In this document: positions 46,055 through 55,281 of the stretch, piece after piece
How the letters are laid out: the number at the start of each line of letters is the position of its first letter
Position numbering within the stretch: position 1 is the stretch's first letter
Origin: CAZVEE01 sp964625525
GTDB taxonomy: Bacteria; Pseudomonadota; Alphaproteobacteria; JAJFIK01
Direction of reading: 5' to 3'
Length of the DNA: 64,000 nucleotides
NCBI GenBank assembly: GCA_964625525.1
Contig: CAZVEE010000003.1
Coordinates: forward strand, 16,338 to 80,337
Program-made: the position numbers and the translations under genes
Notes under the pieces: model-generated
Told to the model about the DNA's origin: nothing
Database searches by the model: none
Seen by the model: the letters and a program-made list of their open reading frames with translations, nothing else

Positions 46055-48103
46055 ATGGCGGCGATGGGACAGCAGCGCGGAATGTGGGCGCGGGCGGCGA
46101 TGCTCTCGGCCAGCATGGTCTGCGTGCCGGCATTGGAGGCCTGGGCGGCGTCCGCCGAGATCATCACGGTCACCGGCACGCGGCGGGAAGTCGCGCTCGA
46201 CACCGTCGCCGGCAATATCGCCCGGCTCGACGGCAATACCGTTGCTTTCATCAATGCCGACCATGTGGCCGAAACGCTGAATCGGCTTCCCGGGGTTTTT
46301 CTGCATCGCAATAGTGGTCAGGACATGTTGACGGCGATCCGCTCGCCGGTGCTCACGGGCGGGGCGGGAGCGGGCTCTTTTCTGTTCCTCGAAGACGGCG
46401 TGCCGTTGCGTGCCGCCGGTTTTGCCAATGTGAACGGCCTGTTTGAGGGGCTGACGGAACTCTCCGGGGCGGTGGAAGTGGTGCGCGGCCCGGGGAGCGC
46501 GCTTTATGGGTCAAACGCCGTCCACGGGTTAATCAATATCCTTACGCCGGCACCGACCGAGGATCTGTCCGGTGGCTTGCGCCTGACCGGCGGCTCGTTC
46601 GGCCGGGTGAAAGGCCAGGCCCATCTTAGCGATACGATCGGCGCGGATGGTTTTTACGCGGGCTTGTACATCAATAGCGAGGGGGGCTGGCGTGACGATG
46701 CGGGCGTAGACCAGCAAAAGGCGCTGCTGCGTTGGGACCGGGAAGAGGGGCGCCTCAGCATTCAAACGACGCTCGCGGCTCATAACCTGAACCAGGAAAC
46801 GGCCGGATTCATTCGCGGTGACGACGCGTACAAGAACTCTGCATTGGCGCGGACCAATCCGTCTCCGGACGGGTTTCGCGACGCTCAGGCCGTGCGGCTT
46901 GCTTCACGCATCGATTGGGCCCAAAGCGACAACCTGACCCTGTCGGTCACACCCTTTTTGCGCTGGAACGAGATGAGTTTCCGGCAGACATTCCTGCCCT
47001 CTCAGGCCATTGAGGAAAACGGCCATTGGAGCGTGGGTGCGCTCAGTGCGGCCTATTGGTCTTTTGAGGGGGGGCATGATCTCATTGTGGGCTTCGATAC
47101 GGAAATCACGGACGGTTTCCTGTCGGAAGTGCAGGACCTGCCCGATATCGGCAGTTTCACCCAAGGCGTTCACTATGATTACGACGTGCTCGCCACTGTG
47201 GTGGCTGGCTATGTCCATGGCGAATGGCAGACCCTGCCGCGCTTACGCATCACCGGTGGCTTGCGGGTGGAGTACACGAATTATGACTACACCAACAATA
47301 CAGACGCGAACACAGTGGGCCGGTTCCAGCGACCGGCCGACCGCGAGGACGATTTCATTACGGTGACGCCCAAGTTGGGTGCCATCTATGAGGCCAGTGA
47401 TGAGATCGACCTGTTCGCGCGCTATGCTCGGGGTGCTCGGGCGCCGCAGACCACGGATCTGTACCGCTTGCAGATCAATCAGCAGGTGGGCGATGTGGAC
47501 GCGGAAACGCTCGATAGCATCGAGGCGGGCCTGCGAGGGAATTGGGGCTGGCTTACGGCGGACATTGCCGCTTATTATGCAGTGAAGCGGAACTTCTTCT
47601 TCCGGGACACGGACGGTTTCAATGTGCCGGATGGGCGGACCCGCCATGTGGGCGTTGAACTGGATGCGATAGCGCGCCTGGACGAGACGGTGCAATTGGC
47701 GCTGTCCGGCACTTATGCGCGCCACACCTACCGCTTCGACAATACGGTATCGGTGAACTCAACCGAGTCCATCCGGATTGGTGATGATGTGGACACGGCG
47801 CCGCGGCTGTTGGCCAATGCACGCATTCTGTGGACACCGGTGCCATCCGTGCTGACGGAACTCGAATGGGTCTATGTCGGCGACTATTTCATGGATGCGT
47901 CCAATTCCACGCAGTATCCGGGGCACCAGCTTGTGAACCTGCGCGCGGCCTGGGATGTGACCGATTATGTGGAAGTCTTCGCTGCCGTGCGGAACGTAAC
48001 GAATACGGACTATGCGAACCGGGCCGATTTCTCGTTTGGGTCGGAGCGGTACTTTCCCGGCGAAGACCGCAGCTATGCGGGCGGCATCGCATTACGGTTT
48101 TGA
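46055..48103 (+). CDS. TonB-dependent outer-membrane receptor
   Basis: A 682-residue outer-membrane transporter. Signal peptide (basic MAAMGQQRGMWARAAML, cleavage near AWAASA), a TonB-box-like ITVTGTRR, a plug domain (about 55-165: VAETLNRLPGVFLHRNSG, FLFLEDGVPLRAAGF, GAVEVVRGPGSALYGSNAVHGLINI), and a 22-strand barrel ending in the aromatic GGIALRF. ATG 46055 has AGAGGGGCGG upstream; an earlier in-frame ATG at 45998 lies before the terminator hairpin and is rejected. The substrate is unknown; the plug has no siderophore-specific feature. The malonyl-CoA synthetase-like gene starts 10 bp after the stop, so the two are one transcriptional unit. Confidence 0.9.
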   Translation: MAAMGQQRGMWARAAMLSASMVCVPALEAWAASAEIITVTGTRREVALDTVAGNIARLDGNTVAFINADHVAETLNRLPGVFLHRNSGQDMLTAIRSPVLTGGAGAGSFLFLEDGVPLRAAGFANVNGLFEGLTELSGAVEVVRGPGSALYGSNAVHGLINILTPAPTEDLSGGLRLTGGSFGRVKGQAHLSDTIGADGFYAGLYINSEGGWRDDAGVDQQKALLRWDREEGRLSIQTTLAAHNLNQETAGFIRGDDAYKNSALARTNPSPDGFRDAQAVRLASRIDWAQSDNLTLSVTPFLRWNEMSFRQTFLPSQAIEENGHWSVGALSAAYWSFEGGHDLIVGFDTEITDGFLSEVQDLPDIGSFTQGVHYDYDVLATVVAGYVHGEWQTLPRLRITGGLRVEYTNYDYTNNTDANTVGRFQRPADREDDFITVTPKLGAIYEASDEIDLFARYARGARAPQTTDLYRLQINQQVGDVDAETLDSIEAGLRGNWGWLTADIAAYYAVKRNFFFRDTDGFNVPDGRTRHVGVELDAIARLDETVQLALSGTYARHTYRFDNTVSVNSTESIRIGDDVDTAPRLLANARILWTPVPSVLTELEWVYVGDYFMDASNSTQYPGHQLVNLRAAWDVTDYVEVFAAVRNVTNTDYANRADFSFGSERYFPGEDRSYAGGIALRF

Positions 48104-48113
48104 GGCTTAAGGC

Positions 48114-49607
48114 GTGAACCTCTATCAAGCCTTTCATGCGGCATTTCCAACAGACCGGGGCAAGCCCTTCTTGCATCTGGAGGACGGGCGCGTCGTCAGT
48201 TATGGCACGATGGAGGATCTTTCCGGCCGCATCGCCCGGGTGCTGATGGACCTGGGCGTGCAGCCCGGTGACCGGGTGGCCGTGCAGGTGGACAAAAGCG
48301 CGGAGGCCGTGGCGCTCTATCTGGCCTGTTTGCGGGCAGGGGCGGTTTATCTCCCGCTGAACACAGCATACACGCCGGCGGAGGTACAGTACTTCCTCTC
48401 CGACGCCGATCCCGCCGTGCTGGTGTGTGACCCGGCGCGTGCCAATGGCTTGGCACAGGGGCGCCGGGTGCTCACCCTGGACGGCGACGGGCAGGGCAGC
48501 CTGTCGCAGGCGGCGGCCACGGTCGCACCCGTTCATGAGGTGGCGGTGCCGGCGCGGCCGGAAGATCTTGCGGCTATTCTGTATACGTCGGGCACCACGG
48601 GGCGCGCCAAAGGGGCTATGATCTCCCATGGGAACCTGTTGGCGAATGGGCGCACATTGCACCGGCTTTGGGGCTTTGGGCCTCATGACCGGCTCATTCA
48701 CGCGCTGCCGATCTACCATACCCATGGCCTGTTCGTGGCGTTGAACACCACGTTGCTCAACGGTACAGATATCGTCTTTCTACGGAAATTTGAGGCCAGT
48801 ACTGTCCTGACGGCACTGGCGCACGGAACGGTGCTCATGGGCGTGCCGACATTCTACACACGCCTGCTTGCCGAACCGGGTCTGACGGCGCAGGCCTGTG
48901 CGGCCATGCGCCTGTTCATTTCCGGTTCCGCACCGCTTCTGGAGGAAACCTTCACAGCATTCCGGGACCGGACTGGCCATACCATCCTCGAACGTTACGG
49001 CATGACCGAGACGAACATGATCACCTCCAACCCGCTCATGGGTGAGCGCCGGCTCGGTGCCGTGGGGCTGGCGCTGCCGGATGTGGAGATCCGCATCGCG
49101 GATGGGGATGGCGCCGCCTTACCATTGCAGGACACGGGCATGGTCGAGGTGCGCGGCCCCAATGTGTTTCAAGGCTATTGGAATATGCCGGAGAAAACTC
49201 GCGAGGAGTTCCGCAGCGACGGCTTCTTCATCACCGGTGATCTGGGTGTTCTGTCTGCGGATGGCTACCTGACTCTGGTGGGCCGTGCCAAGGATCTCAT
49301 TATTTCTGGCGGCTTCAACGTCTATCCTAAGGAAGTCGAAAGCGTCATCGATGCGGTGCCGGGCGTAGAGGAAAGCGCCGTCATTGGCCTGCCACACGCT
49401 GATTTCGGCGAAGGCGTCGCGGCCGTCGTGGTGCGCGTGCCGGGCGGGATGGTTAGCGAAGACGATATTCTCTCGGTACTGATGGATCAGATCGCCGCCT
49501 ATAAACGTCCGAAACGCATCTTTTTCGTGGATGCGCTGCCTCGCAACGCGATGGGCAAAGTGCAAAAGACCATCTTGCGCGATCGCTATGCGGACAGTTT
49601 TACCTGA
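48114..49607 (+). CDS. matB: Malonyl-CoA/methylmalonyl-CoA synthetase-like enzyme (MatB family)
   Basis: A 497-residue member of the acyl-adenylate-forming superfamily. Motif ILYTSGTTGRAKGAMISHG (P-loop, about 155-172), then HALPIYHTHGLFVALNTTLLNG and LMGVPTFYTRLL, which are close to MatB malonyl-CoA synthetases, ERYGMTETNMITSNPLMGERR, and the hinge GRAKDLIISGGFNVYPKEVE, with a catalytic Lys near the C-terminus (NAMGKVQKTIL). The expected reaction: malonate or methylmalonate plus CoA and ATP gives the acyl-CoA, AMP and PPi. The start is a GTG 10 bp after the receptor stop with TTAAGGC upstream. No malonate transporter, decarboxylase or PKS gene lies nearby, so its partner pathway is unclear. 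Confidence 0.85.
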   Translation: MNLYQAFHAAFPTDRGKPFLHLEDGRVVSYGTMEDLSGRIARVLMDLGVQPGDRVAVQVDKSAEAVALYLACLRAGAVYLPLNTAYTPAEVQYFLSDADPAVLVCDPARANGLAQGRRVLTLDGDGQGSLSQAAATVAPVHEVAVPARPEDLAAILYTSGTTGRAKGAMISHGNLLANGRTLHRLWGFGPHDRLIHALPIYHTHGLFVALNTTLLNGTDIVFLRKFEASTVLTALAHGTVLMGVPTFYTRLLAEPGLTAQACAAMRLFISGSAPLLEETFTAFRDRTGHTILERYGMTETNMITSNPLMGERRLGAVGLALPDVEIRIADGDGAALPLQDTGMVEVRGPNVFQGYWNMPEKTREEFRSDGFFITGDLGVLSADGYLTLVGRAKDLIISGGFNVYPKEVESVIDAVPGVEESAVIGLPHADFGEGVAAVVVRVPGGMVSEDDILSVLMDQIAAYKRPKRIFFVDALPRNAMGKVQKTILRDRYADSFT

Positions 49608-49634
49608 TCCACGCTTTGGTCCCCCGTGCCGACG

Positions 49635-49658
49635 AAAAAGGGCGCCCGCAGGCGCCCT
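49635..49658 (-). terminator. Terminator for the autotransporter gene (minus strand)
   Basis: A perfect 8-bp stem AGGGCGCC (49639-49646) with GGCGCCCT (49651-49658), loop CGCA. On the minus strand the stem is followed by TTTT, so it ends the gene at 49786-52917. On the plus strand it may also slow transcription from matB. Confidence 0.78.
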
Positions 49659-49682
49659 GATCCGTGTCTGATCGTGCGTCTC

Positions 49683-49776
49683 AGAGCCGTTTCAATTGAA
49701 AAACCAGATCATTGAAACGGTTCTCCGCCGTTGGTTTCGCGCGCTTTCCGGGCGCAAACCCGTCCACACTTTTCCT
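49683..49776. repeat. Composite interspersed element: inverted repeat plus conserved core
   Basis: The left part is a 14-bp inverted repeat, AGAGCCGTTTCAAT (49683-49696) with ATTGAAACGGTTCT (49711-49724), one mismatch. The right part (49731-49776) is the GCGCGCTTTCCGGGCG...CCACACTTTTCCTGA core, also found near 6094 and 63957. It resembles the palindromic intergenic repeats common in alphaproteobacteria. It lies between convergent genes. Confidence 0.7.
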
Positions 49777-49785
49777 GACAGGGGC

Positions 49786-52700
49786 CTAGAAGGCAAAGCG
49801 GAAGGTCAGGCCGCCGGAATGGCGGATGAAGTTGTCTTCCACCAACCCGTCATAGCCGACGGTGATGTCGATATTCGGCAACTCGTAGGTCACGCCCACA
49901 CCGCCGGTAATGCCACTGTCGGAGAGTTCCGCGCCGGTGAGGGTGAAGCTCTCGGTCCCATCTCGGAAACGGGCGGTGGTCTCCAGCGGATCGGTTTCCA
50001 GCTCCTGGCGATAGCCCACACGCAGTTTCGGCACCAAGTGACCGTCGCCCTGGCGGAACCGATGCGCCACTTCCACGCCGGCCGAGGCCCGCATGGATGT
50101 GCTGTCGCGCTCTTCCACCACCAGGTCTACGCCGCTGCCGCCGCCGGACTCGGAGAAACCGTTTTCCTGCAGGAACAGATAGTCAAAGCCCGCCACCGGG
50201 GTGATGCGTGTATTGCCGATATTCACATCCGCGCCGACGCGCACGCTACCGCCATATTGGTGACCGTCCCAGTCGGCCGAGGTGCTGCGGTCGAAAGTGT
50301 CTTCGTCGATGCGCACCCGGCGCTCAGAGCGGTACTTGTTGAAGCCCGCATGACCGTGCAGCGCCAAGAAGGCGGGGCCGGCGGACCAGGAGGCGTAGGC
50401 GCCGAGCATCAGGCTGTCGATGCGGAATTCATCATCGAAGGAGTCCTGTTCCTCAATGCGCGAGCCAGCCCAGGAGAAGTTGAGGCCAATGGCGTCGGCA
50501 CCCAGCCACGCGTAGTCGAAACCACCGGCAATGCCGTAGGTCTCGCCGTCGAAGCCGAATTCGTCCTCGACCGGATCCTGCTCATACATGGCGCCGATGA
50601 TCTGGAACCAGGCCGTGGAGCCGTTCGGGTTGCTCACCCGGCGCTGGGCGTCAAGGCGGCTCGACACGGCAAAAGCCGTCTGGTCGGTGACCGTCAGCGC
50701 CGCCATGCGCGAGGGCAGGCCGGTGTCAGGCAGAAGCTGGTTGTAGGCGTCGCGGAAATCCTCGCCATTGTCGATATTCCCGATGGCAACGGCCAAGGCG
50801 TCATCCGCATCAAGAATTTCGATGACCGCCGGATAGGCCGCAGTCTGATTGTTGTTCAGGCCCAACTCACCTGGTGTCTTCAGGTCGAGCTGCAGCACCA
50901 CCTCGTTGATGTTCGTGTCCGAGACCGCGAGGGTGCCGTTGTACAGGAAGAACAGGTCCCCATCATCGGCCAGATCCAGGCCGCCGTTCACGACCAGGGT
51001 GCCTGCGTCAATGATGGTGATGTCGGCGGTTTCGCCCAGGAACTCTTCAAGTTGAACATCGAACTGGGCACCGTCTTCCACCGTCACCAGATCGGTGGCG
51101 GTGATGCGCGCCGTGTCCTGATTTTCCGCGTTCAAGAACACGGTGGTGACGGAGTTGGCGCCAAGGGTCGCCGTCGTCACCGAAATCGTCTCGCTCGCAG
51201 GCAGGAAGATCTCACCGTCGCTGACGGTCAGGTCCACGGTGCCGCCGTCGGAATAGATGCCGCCGGTCAGAATGCCCTGGCCTTCGATCGTGACGGTGTC
51301 ATTGCCGGCGCCGGTAAAGAGCGAGCCGATGATGAACGCGGAACGATCATCATCGCTGTCGTCGTCTTCATCCGCATCTGGATCTTCAAACAAGTCGACA
51401 ATGGCGAAAGTGTCGTTGCCGGCACCCAAATACACATCGCCCAGGATCTGGTTCTCGTTTGTCACGGAGATGTCGGCCGTGGCGGCGCGCAGATCAAGAG
51501 CGATGGGGCGGGCGTCTTCCGGGGCGTCTTCTTCCGGCCCGTCGCTGACCGTGGCCCCAATGACGCCGCGATTGATCACGGTGGTCAAGCTGCCCGACAG
51601 GTCTTCCACCGCCGTGGCATTGGCACCCAGGCCGGTGGAGGTGGTGGTGATGATGTTCTCGTTGATCAGCGTCGAGACCGTGGCGCCGGCCTCGATTTGA
51701 ATTGCGCGGGCCATGCCGCCGTCGTCGCCCACCGCATTGCCCTGGATGGCGCCGTCATTGGTGATGGTGTCAACTGTCGCGCCTTCGCCGATGAACAGGC
51801 CGGTGCTGGCGGCGTTGAAAGCGGAGGAGCGGATGGAGCCGGTATTCGTCAGGCCACCGTCCACCGTCACGGTGTTGCCGTCAAAACCGGTAATGGCAAC
51901 GGCGGTCGCTTCCTGGTTTTCGTCGATGCCGTCAGCAGAAATCAAACCACGGTTGAGGAAGCCGACGGCTTCGTCGTCCGCGCCGACCACGCCGATCGTG
52001 ATGTCGCCCGTGGCGCCAGAGGAGACTTCCGGCGAGATCAGCACGCCATAGCGGGCCACATTGGCGTCGATGGTTGAGCTGATCGTGTCGTCCTCTTCGA
52101 TGGCCGGATTGGGCCCGTCATTGAAGAAGCCGCCGCCGATGCTGCCCCCGATGAGCACCGCGCCGCGGGCTTCGGGCAGGTCGTCGTCGCTGTCGGTATC
52201 TGGATCGTCGGTGAAGCCTTCCAGCGGGCTTGCGACCGTGATGAAGCCGCTGTTGAAAAATGCGCCGGAGATATCGTTGCGCACTTCGATGCCCGACGCA
52301 TTGGTGCCCGTGACATCGACCACATTGCCTTCAATGCGCACATCTCCTTGTACGCTGCCGTCCAGCAGAATGCCGACGGTGTTCAGGCCGTTGACGTCAA
52401 TGCGTCCGTCCGTGTTAACGGAGCCGATCAAGTCGGTGCGCAACGCGATGCCGATGGACTCATCGCCTTCGACACGGATGCCCGCGCCTTCTTCGAGCAC
52501 GATGTCGCCGGTGACCGCATCCGGCCCGGTGATTTCGACGCCGATCTTGTCGGATCCGAGTGGATCCTCGTCATCATCGGCGCTTTCCAGCGTGATTTGG
52601 CCGGAGGTGTTGAACTGAGTGGTCACACCGCCTTCGATCACCACCCCGCGTGCGGCACTTGTCGCCGTGTTCTCAATGTCGCCGTCGATCTGCACAGTGT

Positions 52701-52917
52701 TGTCGGAGTCGACAGTGATGGCGGTGCCGCTATCGATTTCCACCGAGCCGTCAGACGTCACTTCGATGTCGGCGGGATTGGGATCATCGGCGGTCGAGGT
52801 GAAAAGCGGTGTTGTAACCTTGTTATCAACCTCAAGGCTCTGGGCCGCGGCGCCAGTGGCTGCAAAGGCCAGAGTCGCCGACACCAGCGCCGTGGACAGC
52901 CTTAGGCGTCCGATCAT
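49786..52917 (-). CDS. Large acidic autotransporter (type Va) adhesin
   Basis: A 1043-residue protein with a signal peptide (MIGRLRLSTALVSATLAFAATGAAAQ read in parts). The passenger, about residues 27-740, is a repetitive beta-helix rich in Asp and Gly, with recurring units such as VQGDVRIEGNVVDVTGTNASGIEV and ITNDGAIQGNAVG and a very acidic DPDADEDDDSDDD stretch. A linker and autotransporter beta-barrel of about 280 residues follow (WFQIIGAMYEQDPVEDEFGFDGETYGIAGGFDY region onward, read in parts), ending in GGLTFRFAF with the terminal aromatic. The start at 52917 is preferred since it begins at the signal peptide; in-frame Mets at 53040 and 53208 would give an extended N-terminus. Long plus-strand frames over this gene are shadows. 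Confidence 0.87.
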   Translation of the reverse strand: MIGRLRLSTALVSATLAFAATGAAAQSLEVDNKVTTPLFTSTADDPNPADIEVTSDGSVEIDSGTAITVDSDNTVQIDGDIENTATSAARGVVIEGGVTTQFNTSGQITLESADDDEDPLGSDKIGVEITGPDAVTGDIVLEEGAGIRVEGDESIGIALRTDLIGSVNTDGRIDVNGLNTVGILLDGSVQGDVRIEGNVVDVTGTNASGIEVRNDISGAFFNSGFITVASPLEGFTDDPDTDSDDDLPEARGAVLIGGSIGGGFFNDGPNPAIEEDDTISSTIDANVARYGVLISPEVSSGATGDITIGVVGADDEAVGFLNRGLISADGIDENQEATAVAITGFDGNTVTVDGGLTNTGSIRSSAFNAASTGLFIGEGATVDTITNDGAIQGNAVGDDGGMARAIQIEAGATVSTLINENIITTTSTGLGANATAVEDLSGSLTTVINRGVIGATVSDGPEEDAPEDARPIALDLRAATADISVTNENQILGDVYLGAGNDTFAIVDLFEDPDADEDDDSDDDRSAFIIGSLFTGAGNDTVTIEGQGILTGGIYSDGGTVDLTVSDGEIFLPASETISVTTATLGANSVTTVFLNAENQDTARITATDLVTVEDGAQFDVQLEEFLGETADITIIDAGTLVVNGGLDLADDGDLFFLYNGTLAVSDTNINEVVLQLDLKTPGELGLNNNQTAAYPAVIEILDADDALAVAIGNIDNGEDFRDAYNQLLPDTGLPSRMAALTVTDQTAFAVSSRLDAQRRVSNPNGSTAWFQIIGAMYEQDPVEDEFGFDGETYGIAGGFDYAWLGADAIGLNFSWAGSRIEEQDSFDDEFRIDSLMLGAYASWSAGPAFLALHGHAGFNKYRSERRVRIDEDTFDRSTSADWDGHQYGGSVRVGADVNIGNTRITPVAGFDYLFLQENGFSESGGGSGVDLVVEERDSTSMRASAGVEVAHRFRQGDGHLVPKLRVGYRQELETDPLETTARFRDGTESFTLTGAELSDSGITGGVGVTYELPNIDITVGYDGLVEDNFIRHSGGLTFRFAF

Positions 52918-53602
52918 GGCCTCGGCGCGGCCGCGCGCGTCTGAGGTCTGGCGGGCAGGCTGGTGCGTCCGCTCCCCCGATCCACCAGCAGACATCCCAC
53001 CAGCGGCCAGGTGGCCGTCACCCTCGAACCATGCGCTCATGCGTCTGTTATCCCGCTTTTCAGCCAGCCCGGTGCCACCGGACGACCCCCACCAACCTAA
53101 CCAAGACGCACTTCGGATCGCCAACCGTGCGCACGTCCCACACCATACCAGTCGTTTATAAAAAAGGCGACCGGTCGTCCAGATGGCCGCGCAAGTCTTT
53201 CCGGGCATATCCGTCTCCTGGCGCCGGACCCGTGGTCACCCCACGCACTGGGGACTGTGCTCGGGTGAGGAAACCACGGGCCGGCTTGAGGATGGCCCTG
53301 ACCGTTCCAGCGACCTGCGCGCACCTGACGACGGGACGAAAAGCCAGGCAGGCGACGGCCGCAAGTCCTTACCGGGGCCATGGCGTGATACGGGCGGGAC
53401 GGCCGCACTCCGTCGCCGATCCGAGGGGCGTGTGAACAGGATGCGGGTGCGATAAGCGGCCTCAATGCTGCGATGTGCCGTTGGTCTGAGAGGTTGTAGG
53501 ACGGCAACGAAGATGCTTGAAAAGCGAAGGCCACACAATTGCGGACACAGCCGATCAGATTCGGCCGTGCAGGGCTACGATCTCCGGACCCAGCGGACCG
53601 CC
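52918..53602. other. Region between the autotransporter start and the beta-propeller gene
   Basis: 685 bp upstream of the autotransporter and downstream of the minus-strand beta-propeller gene. It should hold the autotransporter promoter. The frame of the autotransporter stays open to 53208, but without export-signal character. Nothing else recognisable. Confidence 0.4.
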
Positions 53603-54694
53603 CTAAGGCGCGGGCACCCGCACCGCATGGGGGCGATAGAGGCCGAGATCCGCCATCAAATCATCGGGATTGAAACTGTTGCAGGCATAGGTCAGCAGCA
53701 GGGTGTCGTCGCGGGCGAATTGGGCGTGGGCTTTGCCGGCATAACAGAAGATGGATTCGCCGGCTGGTTTCGGGCCGGCTGGTTTCGGGATCGTGTAGAG
53801 GAGACGGGGCGGGGACCAGGGACCGGTCAGCGTCGGCGCTGTCCGGTGGACAATGTTTAGGAAAAAGGGCGTCGGGTCCATATGAACCGCGAGCCAGTGA
53901 CGCCGGCGCAGACGGTCTAAACTCATTTCGCTGGAGGCGCGGGGTATGACCGTGCCCGTTGCGCTCAATGACAGGGCGTTATGCCACTGACCTTGGTGAT
54001 CGCGCCATTGCAAGGCGGCGGCGGGCGCGTCGAGAGCCGCAAAGGGCAGGCGGGCGAGCGCCACCGCATGTTTGCGCGGCCCCTCCGCTTCCAGGGGCGC
54101 GGCGAGAACCACGTGATGGGCGCCGGCGGCCCAGAGCGCTGCGCCCGCCAAGGCCGGCCGCTCCGGCGCGAGAGAATGGATCTGCATGCGCCAGCTGGCC
54201 GGCGGGGCGAACGGATTGGCGATGACGGCGAGGTCCGTGCCCGTGACCGCGAAGCCCAGCGCGTGCCCCGCATCGCGGGTCTCCACCCGCATTAGGAACA
54301 CGATCAGCCGCCCGTCATGCATCAGGCCATCCAGGGGCCAGTAGCGGATGCCCGGCACCGCGCTTTGAAAGAGGTCCGCCGGTCCCTCTGCCGTTGATCG
54401 CCAGTGGTAAGCGATCGTCCAGGTGCCGTCGCGGCAGGTGGAAATCGCGGCGCTGTTGGACACAAACGCCGCGTTATGGCGGTCGCGGGCCTCTGGTGCG
54501 CCGATAAAGCTGTCTCCGAACAGCCAGAGCGAGCGCTGTGCGTCGAGAGGCACGGAATAGACCCCGTCGCCACCGAGCCAGCCATCTTTCAGCGGAAACG
54601 CCGGATCGCAGGCGGACTGATCCGCGCGCACTGGGCTCGACAGCAAGAGCAAACCAAGGGCCAGGCCCGCACAGACCCGCGCGAGCAACCTCAC
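53603..54694 (-). CDS. Secreted beta-propeller protein, glycosidase-like (DUF4185-type)
   Basis: A 363-residue exported protein with a signal peptide (MRLLARVCAGLALGLLLLSSPVRA). The motif GDGVYSVPLDAQRSLWLFGDSFIG is typical of five-bladed propeller, glycosidase-like DUF4185 proteins, where an Asp follows the F-G. Later blades: WPLDGLMHDGRLIVFLMRV, WLAVHMDPTPFFLNIVHRTAPTLTGPWS and FCYAGKAHAQFARDDTLLLTYACNS. The catalytic residues cannot be fixed by eye. Its ATG overlaps the stop of the MocA-like gene by four bases (ATGA), so it is translationally coupled to molybdenum-cofactor maturation genes, a surprising partner. Confidence 0.7.
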   Translation of the reverse strand: MRLLARVCAGLALGLLLLSSPVRADQSACDPAFPLKDGWLGGDGVYSVPLDAQRSLWLFGDSFIGAPEARDRHNAAFVSNSAAISTCRDGTWTIAYHWRSTAEGPADLFQSAVPGIRYWPLDGLMHDGRLIVFLMRVETRDAGHALGFAVTGTDLAVIANPFAPPASWRMQIHSLAPERPALAGAALWAAGAHHVVLAAPLEAEGPRKHAVALARLPFAALDAPAAALQWRDHQGQWHNALSLSATGTVIPRASSEMSLDRLRRRHWLAVHMDPTPFFLNIVHRTAPTLTGPWSPPRLLYTIPKPAGPKPAGESIFCYAGKAHAQFARDDTLLLTYACNSFNPDDLMADLGLYRPHAVRVPAP

Positions 54695-55281
54695 CGTATG
54701 AGCCCTCGGCTCAGATCACCGGGGGTATCGATATCGCCGAGCACGCCCGGGTCGTCCACATCCGCATAGGCTACGTCATGGCGCCGCGCGGCGAGCAGAC
54801 GGCGCGCGCCTTGATCGCCACTCAGCGTTTTGAGCACGGGAAACAGCACCCGGCGAAACAGAACCGGGTGACCGGCCTGGCCCTGGTGGCGCGGACGCAG
54901 TACGGGGGCGGTGGCACCGTCCGCCGAGACCGCCAACTGATGCAGCGCGGCGATGCTGGTGGGCTGGATCCACGGCATGTCGCCCAGAAACACCAGGGCC
55001 GCATCTGCCTCGTCCGGCAGAGCCGCGATCCCACAGGCCAACGAGGTTCCCATGCCCTCGGCGGCGGCATCATTGATGGCGATCTGCGCGCCGCTGCGCG
55101 TCACTTCGGCCATCACCGCCTCATCGGGCGGCGTGACCGCGATAACGCGGTCACAGCTTTGCGCCGCGAGCGCCAGGACATGGGCCAGCACCGGTTTGCC
55201 CTCGAGCGGCACCAACAGCTTGTTGCGCAAGCCAAAACGGCGCGAGGCGCCAGCGGCGAGGATCATGGCTGCGACTTTCAT
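54691..55281 (-). CDS. MobA-like nucleotidyltransferase (MocA/CoxI-type, molybdenum cofactor cytidylylation)
   Basis: A 196-residue NTP-transferase. The N-terminal motif AAMILAAGASRRFGLRNKLLVPLEGKPVLAHVL (read in parts) is the nucleotidyltransferase loop, LVFLGDMPWIQP carries the metal-binding Asp, and GQAGHPVLFRR is the MocA-type GHP motif. Such proteins attach CMP to molybdopterin for xanthine dehydrogenase or aldehyde oxidoreductase family enzymes. It overlaps the upstream xdhC-like gene by four bases (ATGA), which supports a joint role in inserting cofactor. No molybdenum hydroxylase subunit gene is in the window. Confidence 0.85.
   Translation of the reverse strand: MKVAAMILAAGASRRFGLRNKLLVPLEGKPVLAHVLALAAQSCDRVIAVTPPDEAVMAEVTRSGAQIAINDAAAEGMGTSLACGIAALPDEADAALVFLGDMPWIQPTSIAALHQLAVSADGATAPVLRPRHQGQAGHPVLFRRVLFPVLKTLSGDQGARRLLAARRHDVAYADVDDPGVLGDIDTPGDLSRGLIR

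Noticed and set aside
49696..52077. Long plus-strand open frame over the autotransporter (about 790 codons)
   Set aside because: Antisense to a clear autotransporter with signal peptide and barrel; product is Gly/Val/Asp-rich noise.
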